64,000 bases of DNA from Quadrisphaera setariae (GCF_008041935.1 NZ_VKAC01000001.1:248001-312000); one strand, 5' to 3'. Shown: positions 51,767-60,534, counted from the stretch's first letter. Program-made: numbers and translations. Notes: generated by a model from the letters alone, not told the origin.

Positions 51767-52240
51767 ATGAGCGACGACGACGTCCAGACGAACCCCGGCA
51801 GCACCCCGAGGTCCACCCTCGCCTCCGGCGACCCGATGGACACCCCGGCCACCAGCACGACGAGCGCCAGGCTCGAGCTCGTCTTCATCGGCGTCTCCGA
51901 CGTCGACCGCGCCAAGCACTTCTACGCCGAGGTGCTCGGCTGGGGCTGCGACCACGACCAGCGCGTCACCGACGGGCTGCGCTTCCTGCAGGTCACGCCG
52001 CCCGGCTCGGCGTGCTCCTTCGCCTTCGGCGAGGGCGTCACGCCCATGCGGCCGGGCGAGCAGAAGGGCCTGCAGGCGGTCGTCGACGACGCCGACGCCG
52101 CCCGCGCCGACCTGCTGGCGCGCGGCGTGGAGTGCACCGAGGTCGACGAGATGGCGTGGGGCCGGTTCGTCTTCTTCAACGACCCCGACGGCAACGCCTG
52201 GGTGCTGCAGCAGCTCCCCGCCCCCTCCCCGGCGGCGTGA
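51767..52240 (+). CDS. VOC family (glyoxalase-like) protein
   Basis: A 157-residue protein with one vicinal-oxygen-chelate domain (about 35-150): ARLELVFIGVSDVDRAKHFY, EVLGWGCDHDQR, LRFLQVTPPGSACSFAFGEG, GLQAVVDDADAARADLLARG and FVFFNDPDGNAWVLQQL. Two beta-alpha-beta-beta-beta units are recognisable. Metal ligands are not obvious, so it may be a binding protein (dimeric drug- or metabolite-sequestering type) instead of an enzyme. The first 33 residues are a Ser/Thr/Asp-rich extension, and a start at the internal ATG (MDTPATSTTS) is possible. Confidence 0.83.
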   Translation: MSDDDVQTNPGSTPRSTLASGDPMDTPATSTTSARLELVFIGVSDVDRAKHFYAEVLGWGCDHDQRVTDGLRFLQVTPPGSACSFAFGEGVTPMRPGEQKGLQAVVDDADAARADLLARGVECTEVDEMAWGRFVFFNDPDGNAWVLQQLPAPSPAA

Positions 52241-52256
52241 GGCCCGCGCCTCGACC

Positions 52257-52262
52257 TAGCCT
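52257..52262 (+). promoter_or_regulatory. -10 element TAGCCT (leaderless transcript candidate)
   Basis: TAGCCT lies six bases before GTG 52269 of cofG, with no Shine-Dalgarno sequence. Confidence 0.45.
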
Positions 52263-52268
52263 CGTGCG

Positions 52269-53561
52269 GTGAGCACCACCCTGCCGGACCCGACGCTGCC
52301 GCCGAGCGACCGATCCGTGGCCGACGCGCTGAGCAGCGCCGAGACCGGAGCGACCCTCGAGCCGGACCAGGCCGAGGTGCTGCTCGCCGCCCGCGGTCTC
52401 GGCCCGGGCGAGCCGCTCGACAGGCTGCTGCGGCTCGCCTCCGCGGTGCGCGACGCCGGGCTCGCCGCGGCCGGGCGCCCCGGCGTCGTCACGTACTCGC
52501 GCAAGGTCTTCGTCCCCCTCACCACGCTGTGCCGCGACCGGTGCCACTACTGCACCTTCGTCGACACCCCCCTGCAGCTGGCGCGCGCCGGCCGTGCCCC
52601 CTTCATGACCGAGGACGAGGTCCTCGCGCTCACCCGCGACGGTGCCGCGCTGGAGTGCAAGGAGGCGCTCTTCACCCTCGGCGACCGCCCGGAGGCCCGC
52701 TGGCCCGAGGCGCAGCAGTGGCTGGACGCGCACGGCTTCGGCTCCACGCTGGCGTACGTGCGCCACCTCGCCGTCCGCGTGCGCGAGGAGACGGGGATGC
52801 TGCCCCACCTCAACCCGGGTGTCATGACCGCTGACGAGCTCGCCGACCTGCGCCCGGTCGCGGCGTCGATGGGCATGATGCTCGAGACCACCAGCCGCGA
52901 CCTCTTCGAGCGTCGCGGCGCCGCCCACTACGGGAGCCCCGACAAGGACCCGGCCGTGCGGCTGCAGGTCCTCGAGGACGCCGGCGCCGCCGCCGTCCCC
53001 TTCACCACCGGTGTGCTGCTGGGCATCGGGGAGACCCCCGCCGACCGCGTCGAGTCGCTGCTGGCGGTCGTTGACGTCGCACGGCGGCACGGCCACGTTC
53101 GCGAGGCGATCGTGCAGAACTTCCGCGCCAAGCCGCGCACCGCCATGCGCGGCGAACCCGACCTGGCCCTGCAGGAGTACGCGGCCGCGCTCGCCGTCGC
53201 CCGGCTCCTGCTCGGCGCGGACGTGCGCGTGCAGGCGCCGCCCAACCTCTCCGACCCGGCCGAGCTGGCGCTGCTGCTGCGCGCCGGCGTGGACGACTGG
53301 GGCGGCGTCAGCCCGCTGACGCCCGACCACGTCAACCCCGAGCGGCCCTGGCCGCACCTGGACGACCTCGCCCGCTGGTCCGCCGAGTGCGGCTTCGAGC
53401 TGCGCGAGCGCCTCGCGCTGCAGCCCGAGCACGCCCTCGACGCGCAGCGCTGGCTCGACCCGGCCGTGCGCCCGGCCGTCTCGGCGCTCGCAGGCCCCGA
53501 CGGGCTGGCGGTGCAGGGCCGCCGTCCGGTCGGCCTCGCCCCTCGCCGTCCCGCCGCCTGA
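52269..53561 (+). CDS. cofG: 7,8-didemethyl-8-hydroxy-5-deazariboflavin synthase subunit CofG
   Basis: A 430-residue radical-SAM enzyme that works with CofH to make FO, the chromophore of coenzyme F420. The [4Fe-4S] motif is CRDRCHYC (Cys88, Cys92, Cys95) after YSRKVFVPLTTL, with YC-T-F as in CofG. CKEALFTLGDRPE, ETGMLPHLNPGVMT, TTGVLLGIGETPADR, QNFRAKPRTAM and the C-terminal GVDDWGGVSPLTPDHVNPE are family hallmarks. In many actinomycetes CofG and CofH are fused as FbiC; here CofG is separate and the only CofH-like gene nearby (55249-56484) lacks the radical-SAM cysteines. The length is 30-60 residues above stand-alone CofG because of N- and C-terminal tails. Confidence 0.93.
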   Translation: MSTTLPDPTLPPSDRSVADALSSAETGATLEPDQAEVLLAARGLGPGEPLDRLLRLASAVRDAGLAAAGRPGVVTYSRKVFVPLTTLCRDRCHYCTFVDTPLQLARAGRAPFMTEDEVLALTRDGAALECKEALFTLGDRPEARWPEAQQWLDAHGFGSTLAYVRHLAVRVREETGMLPHLNPGVMTADELADLRPVAASMGMMLETTSRDLFERRGAAHYGSPDKDPAVRLQVLEDAGAAAVPFTTGVLLGIGETPADRVESLLAVVDVARRHGHVREAIVQNFRAKPRTAMRGEPDLALQEYAAALAVARLLLGADVRVQAPPNLSDPAELALLLRAGVDDWGGVSPLTPDHVNPERPWPHLDDLARWSAECGFELRERLALQPEHALDAQRWLDPAVRPAVSALAGPDGLAVQGRRPVGLAPRRPAA

Positions 53562-53575
53562 GCCCCCTCCCTTCC

Positions 53576-53678
53576 GCACTTGCTGCGGAAAGTGCTCCAT
53601 GCGCGCCGCAGGAGCTGCACTTGCCGCGGAAAGCGTGACAAGGCCTTGCGTCGGAAGCGCACTTGCCGCGGAAAGTGC
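53576..53678. repeat. Triplet-palindrome cluster D
   Basis: Copies start at 53576 (GCACTTGCTGCGGAAAGTGC), 53617 (GCACTTGCCGCGGAAAGCGT, right arm degenerate) and 53659 (GCACTTGCCGCGGAAAGTGC); spacing is 41 then 42 bp. It fills the gap between convergent cofG and monooxygenase genes. Confidence 0.9.
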
Positions 53679-53692
53679 GACAAGGATGGGGG

Positions 53693-55246
53693 TCAGCTCG
53701 CGGCGTCGTGGGCGTCGCGGGCGCCGTAGGCCGCGGGGTCGAAGCGGGCGTTCCTCGCCCGGAACTCCGCCGCCGACGCGGGCCACAGCAGCGCCAGCCG
53801 CCCGCTGCGGTCGTCGCGGTACCAGCTCGAGCAGCCGCCGTCGTCCCAGACCGTGCCGGCGGCCATCGCGTCGACGTCGTGCAGGTAGGCGGCCTCGGTC
53901 GCCTCGTCGACCTCCAGCGGCGCCGCCCCCGCTCCCAGCCGCCGCAGGTGCTCCAGCGCCCCGAGCACGTGCTCGACCTGCGCCTCCAGCACGTCGATCG
54001 CGGAGGAGTGGCCGAGCACCGCGTGCGGCCCGCCCAGCAGGAAGAGGTTGGGGAAGCCGGGAACGGCCGTGGACGCGTACGCCGCCATCCCGCCCGCCCA
54101 GCGCTGAGCCAGCGTCCGGCCGCCGCGTCCGTGCAACCGCTCGGCGATCGGCGGCCGCGTGGTGGTGAAGCCCGTGGCCAGGACCAGCGCGTCGAGGTCG
54201 TGGCGCGCGCCGGAGCCCGCCACCGCCGTCCGCCCGTCCACGCGCGCCAGCGCGCTGGGCTCCAGGCGCACGTCGGAGCGCAGCAGCGCGGGGTAGAAGT
54301 CGTCGGAGAGCAGCACCCGCTTGCACCCCACCTCGTAGGTCGGCGTCAGCACGCGGCGCAGCGGTCCGTCCGGCACCTGGGAGGCCAGGTGCTCCAGGGC
54401 CCGTGCGCGCAGCGCGTCGAGCGCGGGGCGCTGGCGGCGGCGGGCGGCGATGCCGGCGTCGAGCTCGGCCAGCAGGCCTGCCCGCAGCACCTGCACCGCA
54501 GCGGGGTCGCGCTGCAGCGCGGCCCGCTCCTCCGCCGGGACCTCGGCGTCGCGGCGCGGCACCACCCAGGGCGCGGTCCGCTGGAAGACCACGACCTGCG
54601 CGGCGGCCCCCGCCAGCTGCGGCACCACCTGCACCGCCGAGGCTCCCGTGCCCACCACGCCCACGCGGAGCCCGCGCACGTCCACCTCGGAGCCCCAGCG
54701 CGCGGTGTGCACCACCGGACCCTCGAAGCGCTCCAGCCCCGGCACATCGGGGGTGCGCGGCTCGGCGAGCCGGCCCACCGCGGTGACGAGCACTCGCGCG
54801 CTGACGCGCAGCTCGCCGTCGGGCGTCGCGGCGGTCACGTGCCAGCGGCCACCTCCGTCGACACCGTCGTCGTCGTGCCAGGTGGCGTCACGGACGTCGG
54901 CGCGCAGCCGCAGGTGCGGTGCGAGGCCCTCCTCGCGGGCGCTGGTGCGCAGGTACTCCAGCACCTGGTCGCCGCGCGCGTAGCGGTGCGTCCACGCCGG
55001 CTGCGGTCGGAACGTGTAGGCGTACAGCGGCGCGGGGACGTCGCACGCGACGCCGGGGTAGGTGTTGTCGCGCCAGGTGCCGCCGACGTCGCGGCCGCGC
55101 TCGAGCACCACGAAGCTCTCGCGGCCCCGGCGGCGCAGCTGGATGGCGCTCGCAAGGCCCGCCACCCCGGCGCCGATGACGGCGACGTCGACGGTCAGGT
55201 GTTCGCAGCTCCCATGATCACGGTCGGGTCTGTTCGCAACTCCCAT
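53693..55246 (-). CDS. Baeyer-Villiger-type flavin monooxygenase
   Basis: A 517-residue class B flavoprotein monooxygenase. FAD motif VAVIGAGVAGLASAIQLRRRG is followed by VGGTWRDNTYPGVACDVPAPLYAY. The BVMO-type fingerprint is FEGPVVHTARWG (FxGxxxHxxxW, with Gly for the usual Pro). The NADPH Rossmann motif is VGVVGTGASAVQVVPQL, and the late LVLATGFTTTRPP completes the fold. It probably inserts oxygen next to a carbonyl. The start is uncertain: ATG 55246 lies 2 bp after the stop of the upstream CofH-like gene and is used here. That makes the first 17 or so residues (MGVANRPDRDHGSCEHL) translated repeat sequence; a CTG at 55198 with GGGAG ten bases upstream would give a more usual N terminus. 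Confidence 0.83.
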   Translation of the reverse strand: MGVANRPDRDHGSCEHLTVDVAVIGAGVAGLASAIQLRRRGRESFVVLERGRDVGGTWRDNTYPGVACDVPAPLYAYTFRPQPAWTHRYARGDQVLEYLRTSAREEGLAPHLRLRADVRDATWHDDDGVDGGGRWHVTAATPDGELRVSARVLVTAVGRLAEPRTPDVPGLERFEGPVVHTARWGSEVDVRGLRVGVVGTGASAVQVVPQLAGAAAQVVVFQRTAPWVVPRRDAEVPAEERAALQRDPAAVQVLRAGLLAELDAGIAARRRQRPALDALRARALEHLASQVPDGPLRRVLTPTYEVGCKRVLLSDDFYPALLRSDVRLEPSALARVDGRTAVAGSGARHDLDALVLATGFTTTRPPIAERLHGRGGRTLAQRWAGGMAAYASTAVPGFPNLFLLGGPHAVLGHSSAIDVLEAQVEHVLGALEHLRRLGAGAAPLEVDEATEAAYLHDVDAMAAGTVWDDGGCSSWYRDDRSGRLALLWPASAAEFRARNARFDPAAYGARDAHDAAS

Positions 55247-55254
55247 GATCACGG
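55201..55254. repeat. Direct repeat of a 23-bp unit ending in CCATGATCACGG (copies 6 and 7)
   Basis: 55201-55223 and 55232-55254 are identical except for one base (GTTCGCAGCTCCC versus GTTCGCAACTCCC, each followed by ATGATCACGG). The second copy contains the stop of the CofH-like gene and ATG 55246 of the monooxygenase gene on the minus strand. Confidence 0.8.
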
Positions 55255-56484
55255 AGGGGGGAGGGGGAGGCGGCGGTCCGGGGGGACGTCGGCGTAGGTG
55301 GTGGTCCGCTGGCGCGGCGTGCGTCCCAGCTCCTGGGCGACGACGACGACGTCGGCCGCGGTGAGCTGCAGCCCCGCCTCCGCGCCCGCGTCGGGCGCCA
55401 CCGCGCCGTCGAGCAGCAGGCCGCCGAGGTCGTCGGCGCCGCCGTCGAGCAGCTGCCCCACCAGCGGGGACGCAGCGCCGCCGAGCTTGGTCCACGCCAC
55501 CTGCAGGTGGTCGATGCCGCCCGGGCCGCCGCTGCCCACCAGGAGCCTCGCCACGGCGTGCAGGGCCCGGGTCTCGCGCGCGGACGGTCCCGGCGTGCGG
55601 CGCGGCAGGCCCGCGGGCAGCCGGTCGGGCAGGGGAGCCGTCAGCGCCGGCACCCACGGCATGAGGATGAGCTCGGTGAAGCCGCCGGTGCGCCGCTGCA
55701 CCTCCTGCAGCCGCCGCAGGTGCGCCACCTGCTGCCGGTGCGTCTCGAGGTGGCCGTAGACGAGCGTGGCGGTGGAGCGCAGGCCCACCTCGTGCGCGGT
55801 GGTGATGAGGTCCACCCACTGCTGGGAGGTGAGGTCGGGGCCGCCCGGCGGCGCCAGGGCGGGGCGCAGCGCGTCGTCCAGCACGCGCGCGCCGGTGCCC
55901 GGCACGGACCCGAGCCCGGCCTCGCGGGCGGCGGTCAGCCACTCCCGCGGCGTGCGGCCCGAGCGCGTGGCGGCGTCGAGCACCTCGGCCGGGCGGAACG
56001 CGTGCAGGTGCAGCTGCGGCGCCCGCTCGTGCAGGGCGCGGACCAGGTCGAGGTAGCCGTCGTCCACCCCGTCCCGGCCGCCCGCCACGGCCACCCCACC
56101 TGCCGGGGACGGCGGCAGCGGGCCCTGCACGCACAGCTCCGTGGCGCCCAGCGCCACCGCCTCGTCGACGAGGGCGTCGCGCAGCTCCGCCTGCGGCGAG
56201 CCGGGCGGACCGGCCACCGCCGCCGTCGTGAGGTTGCGGTTGACCACGAACGTCAGGTCACCGTCGGCGCCGCCCTCGCCAGGCCCAGCCCGGCCGCCGG
56301 CGGCGGCCAGGACGTTCGCGCGCCGCGCCTCGGCCAGGCCGGCGAGCGCGTCGAGGTAGGGGTCGTCCGTGGCGAGGAGCTGCACCCAGTCGTCGTCGTC
56401 GAGGGAGCCGGGGTCGACGATGGCGAGGGCCAGCAGCTCCTCGACCGGCCGCGCCCGCTGCTGCCGGTGGGGCCGGCGGCTCAC
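55249..56484 (-). CDS. CofH-like protein lacking the radical-SAM cysteine motif
   Basis: A 411-residue protein clearly related to FO synthase subunit CofH along its C-terminal two-thirds: GATELCVQG, LHLHAFRPAEVLDAA, GSVPGTGARVLDDALRPAL, TAHEVGLRSTATLVYGHLET, QRRTGGFTELILMPWVPA, HLQVAWTKLGG, DGGADDLGGLLLDG and LGRTPRQRTTTY. The N-terminal VNRNLTT also matches, but the next 25 or so residues that should hold CxxxCxxC are missing; the chain goes straight to AVAGPPGSPQAELRDALVDE. No cysteine cluster exists, so SAM cleavage is impossible. The frame is intact, so this is an in-frame loss, not a frameshift. GTG 56484 overlaps the M13 peptidase stop (GTGA). It may be a non-catalytic subunit or decaying gene. 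Confidence 0.82.
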   Translation of the reverse strand: MSRRPHRQQRARPVEELLALAIVDPGSLDDDDWVQLLATDDPYLDALAGLAEARRANVLAAAGGRAGPGEGGADGDLTFVVNRNLTTAAVAGPPGSPQAELRDALVDEAVALGATELCVQGPLPPSPAGGVAVAGGRDGVDDGYLDLVRALHERAPQLHLHAFRPAEVLDAATRSGRTPREWLTAAREAGLGSVPGTGARVLDDALRPALAPPGGPDLTSQQWVDLITTAHEVGLRSTATLVYGHLETHRQQVAHLRRLQEVQRRTGGFTELILMPWVPALTAPLPDRLPAGLPRRTPGPSARETRALHAVARLLVGSGGPGGIDHLQVAWTKLGGAASPLVGQLLDGGADDLGGLLLDGAVAPDAGAEAGLQLTAADVVVVAQELGRTPRQRTTTYADVPPDRRLPLPPP

Positions 56485-58541
56485 CAGATGCGCACCCGCT
56501 GCTCCAGCGGCGTGAACAGGGCGTCGCCCTCGACCACTCCGAACGCCTCGTGGAAGGCGTCGAGGTTGGTCACCACCGCGTTGCAGCGCAGGTCGGCGGG
56601 GGAGTGCGGGTCGATCGCCAGGCGGCGGCGGACCTCCGCCTCGCGGGTCCTGGTGCGCCACACCTGCGCCCACCCGATGAGCACCCGCTGGACGGCGGTG
56701 AGCCCGTCGAGCTCCGGGCCGTCCTCCAGCCCCGCCGACTCCAGCGCGATCCGGTACGCCTTCAGCGCGATCGTCAGGCCGCCGAGGTCGCCGATGTTCT
56801 CGCCGACGGTGAGCTCGCCGTTGACCTTCGCGTCCGGCGCCTCACGGGGCGACAGCGCCGCGTACTGCGCGATGAGCGCGCCGGCACGGCGCTCGAACTC
56901 CTCGCGGTCGGACGGCTGCCACCAGTCGACGAGGTTGCCGGAGCCGTCGTACTTGGAGCCCTGGTCGTCGAAGCCGTGGCCGATCTCGTGCCCGATCACC
57001 GCGCCGATGCCGCCGTAGTTGGCGGCGTCGTCGGCGTCGGCGTCGAAGAACGGGGGCTGCAGGATCGCCGCGGGGAAGACGATCTCGTTCATCACCGGGT
57101 GGTAGTACGCGTTGACGGTCTGCGGCGTCATGAGCCACTCCGACCTGTCGATCGGCTGCCCGATCTTGGCCAGCTCGAAAGCGGTCTCCCACTCCCCGGT
57201 GCGCCGCACGGTGCCGACGAGGTCCTCGCCGTCGACGACGAGGGAGGAGTAGTCCTTCCACCGGTCCGGGTAGCCGATCTTGGGGGTGAACGCCTCGAGC
57301 TTGGCCAGGGCCTTCTCGCGGGTCTCCGGGCCCATCCAGTCCAGCGTCGAGATCGACCGGCGGTAGGCCTCGACGAGGTTGGCCACCAGCTCGACCATGC
57401 GCTCCTTCGAGCGCGGCGGGAAGTGCCGCTCCACGTAGAGCTGGCCCACGGCCTCTCCGAGGGTCCCCTCCACGAACGAGACGCCCCGGCGCCAGCGCTC
57501 GCGCAGCTGCGGGGTGCCCGACAGCGTGCGGCCGGAGAAGTCGAACTGCTCCTCCACGAGGTCCGCCGACAGGTACGGCGCCAGGCCGCGCACCAGGCGC
57601 ACCGACAGCCACGCCTGCCACTGCTCCAGCGGGCGCTCCTCGAACAGGGCCGCCGCGCCGGTGACGAACGACGGCTGGCGCACCACCACCTCGTCGAGCG
57701 CGTGGGCGCTCACGCCGGCCAGACGGCTCGTCGGCTCTCCGCCCTCGTCGTCGAGGTCGAGCAGCGCCGCGCGCCACGCCTCCCAGTCGAGGCCGGGGGC
57801 GCTGGCCACCAGCGCGTCCCACGTCATGAGCGTGTACGTCTTGTGCGCGTCGCGGCGCGAGACCCGGTCCCAGCTGACCGCGGCCAGCGCGGTCTCCAGG
57901 TCGAGCACGGTGGCCCCGAGGGGCTCCAGCCCGGCGAGCGCGCACAGCCTGTCGAGGTGCTCGACGTACTTCCCGCGCACCTCGGCGTGCTCGTCGAGGC
58001 GGTAGTACGCCTCGTCCGGCAGCCCGAGGCCCGCCTGCTCGGCGTAGACGACGTAGCGGGAGGAGTCCTTCGCGTCGGGGGAGACGTAGGCGGCCACCAG
58101 CGCCACCAGCCCCTCGCGCTGGTAGCGGCCCACGAGGGCGGCCAGCGCCGAGCGGTCGGCGACGGCGGCCACCTCGGCCAGCAGCGGCTCCAGCGGGGAC
58201 GCGCCGAGGGACTCGACGCGCTCGACGTCCATGAACGCGCGGTAGGCCCGGCCGACCTGCCCCAGCGAGCCTCCCGATTCCAGCCCGGTGGTCGCGGCGG
58301 GGGCGCTCGCCGCCGCCTCCTCGACGATCGCGCGGACCTGCTCCTCGGCGGCGTCGAACAGCGCGCGGAACGCGCCGTCGGAGGACCGGTCCGCGGGGAT
58401 CTCGTGCGCCGCGAGCCAGGCGCCGTTGACGTGGCCGAACAGGTCGTCCTGGGGGCGGACGGACGCGTCGACGTGGGCGAGGTCGAGGCCCGAGCGCACC
58501 GGGGCCTGAGCCGCGGGGGGCGTCGTCGGAGAGGTGGCCAT
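56481..58541 (-). CDS. M13-family zinc metallopeptidase (neprilysin/PepO-like)
   Basis: A 686-residue peptidase. The zinc site is VIGHEIGHGFDDQG (His518, Glu519, His522), the downstream Glu ligand is in ENIGDLGGLT, and NAYYHPVMNEIVFPAAILQPP is the substrate-binding segment upstream. An N-terminal M13 alpha-helical lobe (about 20-430) begins DLAHVDASVRPQDDLFGHVNGAWL. The C-terminal FGVVEGDALFTPLEQRVRIW ends with the family's Arg-x-Trp-type tail. It degrades oligopeptides. No signal peptide or membrane helix is present, so it is cytoplasmic or exported by other means. ATG 58541; the -10-like region is shared with the divergent gene. Downstream genes overlap or abut it. Confidence 0.94.
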   Translation of the reverse strand: MATSPTTPPAAQAPVRSGLDLAHVDASVRPQDDLFGHVNGAWLAAHEIPADRSSDGAFRALFDAAEEQVRAIVEEAAASAPAATTGLESGGSLGQVGRAYRAFMDVERVESLGASPLEPLLAEVAAVADRSALAALVGRYQREGLVALVAAYVSPDAKDSSRYVVYAEQAGLGLPDEAYYRLDEHAEVRGKYVEHLDRLCALAGLEPLGATVLDLETALAAVSWDRVSRRDAHKTYTLMTWDALVASAPGLDWEAWRAALLDLDDEGGEPTSRLAGVSAHALDEVVVRQPSFVTGAAALFEERPLEQWQAWLSVRLVRGLAPYLSADLVEEQFDFSGRTLSGTPQLRERWRRGVSFVEGTLGEAVGQLYVERHFPPRSKERMVELVANLVEAYRRSISTLDWMGPETREKALAKLEAFTPKIGYPDRWKDYSSLVVDGEDLVGTVRRTGEWETAFELAKIGQPIDRSEWLMTPQTVNAYYHPVMNEIVFPAAILQPPFFDADADDAANYGGIGAVIGHEIGHGFDDQGSKYDGSGNLVDWWQPSDREEFERRAGALIAQYAALSPREAPDAKVNGELTVGENIGDLGGLTIALKAYRIALESAGLEDGPELDGLTAVQRVLIGWAQVWRTRTREAEVRRRLAIDPHSPADLRCNAVVTNLDAFHEAFGVVEGDALFTPLEQRVRIW

Positions 58542-58554
58542 GCCCCATCCTCCC

Positions 58555-58560
58555 TACTCT
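58555..58560 (+). promoter_or_regulatory. -10 element TACTCT (leaderless transcript candidate)
   Basis: TACTCT lies seven bases before GTG 58568. The 26-bp divergent gap to the M13 gene must hold both 5' ends. Confidence 0.4.
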
Positions 58561-58567
58561 CACGAGC

Positions 58568-59698
58568 GTGACGCAGGAGGCCCCGTCCGAGCGCCCGGCC
58601 GAGCCCACGGGCCAGGCCCGCGACGGCGCCGACGAGCAGGGCCCCGAGCACCCGGGGCACGAGCCGGAGCACCACCACGCCCAGCACCACGCCCAGCACC
58701 GTGCGCCAGGACCCTGGCGGGAGCAGCGCGGCTCCTTCAAGCACGCGGCCGTGATCATCGCCGTGGCCACCGCCATGGTCTCGCTCTTCGCGCTGAGCTA
58801 CATCGACGCCCTCGGCCGCCCCGTGGCCCGCGCCCTGCCCGTGGCGGTCGTCGGCGACGCCACCGGCTCGCCCTTCCTCGAGGAGCTGGAGCGCGCCACC
58901 TCCCACGGCCTCGAGCTGCGCCAGGTGGACAGCGCCGCCCAGGGCGAGCGGCTCGTGCAGCTGCAGGAGGTCTACGCGGTCATCGCCCCCGGCGAGACCT
59001 CCGCCCAGGGCCGCGAGCAGGTGAGGATGGAGCTGTCGAGCGCGTCCGGGGCGTCGGCGGCCCGCGTCCTCACCCAGGCCGCGCTGACCGCGGAGAGCTC
59101 CTCCGGCGTGGAGCTGTCCACCACCGACCTGCACCCGCTGCCGTCCTCGGACCCCTCCGGGCTCGCCTCGTTCTACCTGACCATCACCGCGACCATCCTC
59201 GGCTTCGTCACCACCTTCCAGCTGCGCGCGCACGCCAGCCCGCTGACGCTGCGGGGCTGGGCCGTGGTGGCGGGCTCGCTGGTGGTGCTGGGCTCCCTCG
59301 TCCTGGCGACGCTCGCCATCGCCGTGCTCGACGTGCCGCTGCCGTTCTGGGAGACGTGGTGGGCGCTCGCGCTGCAGGTGCTCACGGCGTCCTCGTTCGC
59401 GGCGCTGATGAGCGTGCTCGTGGGCCGCTGGGCGATCCTGCCCACCTGGGCGCTGTTCATCCTCCTCGGCAACACCTCCTCCGGGGGCGCCGTCGCCCCG
59501 GGGCTGCTGCCGGAGCCGTTCAGCACCCTCTCGCGGGTGCTGCCCTCGGGCGCCCTCGTCTCCGCGCTGAGGGCGGCGGCGTACTTCAACGACACCCAGC
59601 GCTGGGAGCCGCGCCTGGTGCTGCTGGCCTGGGCGGTGACGACGACGACGGCCCTCGTGCTCGTCTGCCGCGCCCGCCGCACGAGCCCCGCCCCCTGA
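58568..59698 (+). CDS. Membrane protein, ABC-2/DUF3533-like
   Basis: A 376-residue integral membrane protein. A His/Pro-rich cytoplasmic tail (about 30-50, GHEPEHHHAQHHAQH) precedes TM1 (AAVIIAVATAMVSLFALSYI). An extracytoplasmic domain of about 120 residues with the ABC-2-type pattern LPVAVVGDATGSPFLEELE follows. Four or five C-terminal helices (FYLTITATILGFVTTFQL, AVVAGSLVVLGSLVLATLAIAV, WWALALQVLTASSFAALMSVL, WALFILLGNTSSGGAV, LVLLAWAVTTTTALVLV) complete it. This is the YhgE/DUF3533 architecture; function unknown, possibly export. The His-rich segment could bind metal. No ATPase is adjacent. Confidence 0.75.
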   Translation: MTQEAPSERPAEPTGQARDGADEQGPEHPGHEPEHHHAQHHAQHRAPGPWREQRGSFKHAAVIIAVATAMVSLFALSYIDALGRPVARALPVAVVGDATGSPFLEELERATSHGLELRQVDSAAQGERLVQLQEVYAVIAPGETSAQGREQVRMELSSASGASAARVLTQAALTAESSSGVELSTTDLHPLPSSDPSGLASFYLTITATILGFVTTFQLRAHASPLTLRGWAVVAGSLVVLGSLVLATLAIAVLDVPLPFWETWWALALQVLTASSFAALMSVLVGRWAILPTWALFILLGNTSSGGAVAPGLLPEPFSTLSRVLPSGALVSALRAAAYFNDTQRWEPRLVLLAWAVTTTTALVLVCRARRTSPAP

Positions 59699-59770
59699 CC
59701 CCGGCCCCCTCACCCGGCCCCCGACCCCTGACCCCTGACCCCTGCGAGGGCCTGCGGGCAGGATGGCCCC

Positions 59771-60496
59771 ATGAGCACGGAGAGCAGCACCGCCGGCACC
59801 CCAGAGGGCACGACGACGACGTGGACGGCGGCGCAGGTGGCCCGCCTCGTCGACCACACCCTGCTCAAGCCCGAGGCGACCCCCGCCGACGTCGCGGCCC
59901 TGCTCGCCGACGCCCGCCGCCTGGGCGTGCTCGCGGTCTGCGTCTCGCCGTCCTTCCTCCCCCTGGCGCAGACCGCGGGTGAGGGCTCGACGGACGGCCT
60001 CGTCGTGGCGACCGTCTGCGGCTTCCCCTCCGGCAAGCACGCCAGCGAGGTCAAGGCGGCCGAGGCCGCCGCCGCGGTGGCCGCCGGCGCGGACGAGGTC
60101 GACATGGTCATCGACGTCGGCGCGGCCCTGTCGGGCGACGTCGACGCCGTCCGCGCCGACATCGCCGCGGTGCGCGCCGCCGTCCCCGCACCGGGGGTGC
60201 TCAAGGTCATCGTCGAGAGCGCCGCCCTGCCCGACGACGTGCTCGTCGCGGTGTGCCGCGCCGCGGAGGAGGCCGGGGCCGACTTCGTGAAGACCTCCAC
60301 CGGCTTCCACCCCACGGGCGGCGCCAGCGTGCACGCGGTCGAGGTCATGCGCGCCACCGTCGGCGGGCGCCTGGGCATCAAGGCCTCCGGAGGCATCCGC
60401 ACCGCCGAGGCCGCGGTCGCCCTGCTCGAGGCGGGCGCCACCCGCCTGGGCCTGTCCGGGACGGCGGCGGTGCTGGACGGCCTCCCGCAGGGCTGA
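59771..60496 (+). CDS. deoC: Deoxyribose-phosphate aldolase
   Basis: A 241-residue class I aldolase cleaving deoxyribose 5-phosphate to acetaldehyde and glyceraldehyde 3-phosphate. [14 protein letters not shown] is the opening strand. [48 protein letters not shown] (active-site Lys) and [15 protein letters not shown] with the Schiff-base Lys174 follow. [26 protein letters not shown] is the phosphate-binding end. The first 25 residues are a Thr/Ser-rich extension. It closes the deoxynucleoside pathway started by DeoA. The upstream 72 bp contain GACCCCT repeats and a CAGGAT at eight bases before ATG. Confidence 0.95.
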   Translation: MSTESSTAGTPEGTTTTWTAAQVARLVDHTLLKPEATPADVAALLADARRLGVLAVCVSPSFLPLAQTAGEGSTDGLVVATVCGFPSGKHASEVKAAEAAAAVAAGADEVDMVIDVGAALSGDVDAVRADIAAVRAAVPAPGVLKVIVESAALPDDVLVAVCRAAEEAGADFVKTSTGFHPTGGASVHAVEVMRATVGGRLGIKASGGIRTAEAAVALLEAGATRLGLSGTAAVLDGLPQG

Positions 60497-60524
60497 GCCG
60501 CGCTGGCCCGCCGGCCCGCGCGGC
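60497..60524. terminator. Hairpin between convergent deoC and GGDEF gene
   Basis: GCCGCGC-T-GGCC pairs with GGCC-C-GCGCGGC around CGCC (11 bp with one mismatch), starting right after the deoC stop. Confidence 0.6.
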
Positions 60525-60534
60525 GGCCGACGCG

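Noticed and set aside
56200-56240. Frameshift or sequencing error as cause of the missing CofH cysteines
   Set aside because: The frame reads through from VNRN to GATELCVQG with normal codon choice and no cysteine motif in the other frames at this point; an in-frame deletion fits better.
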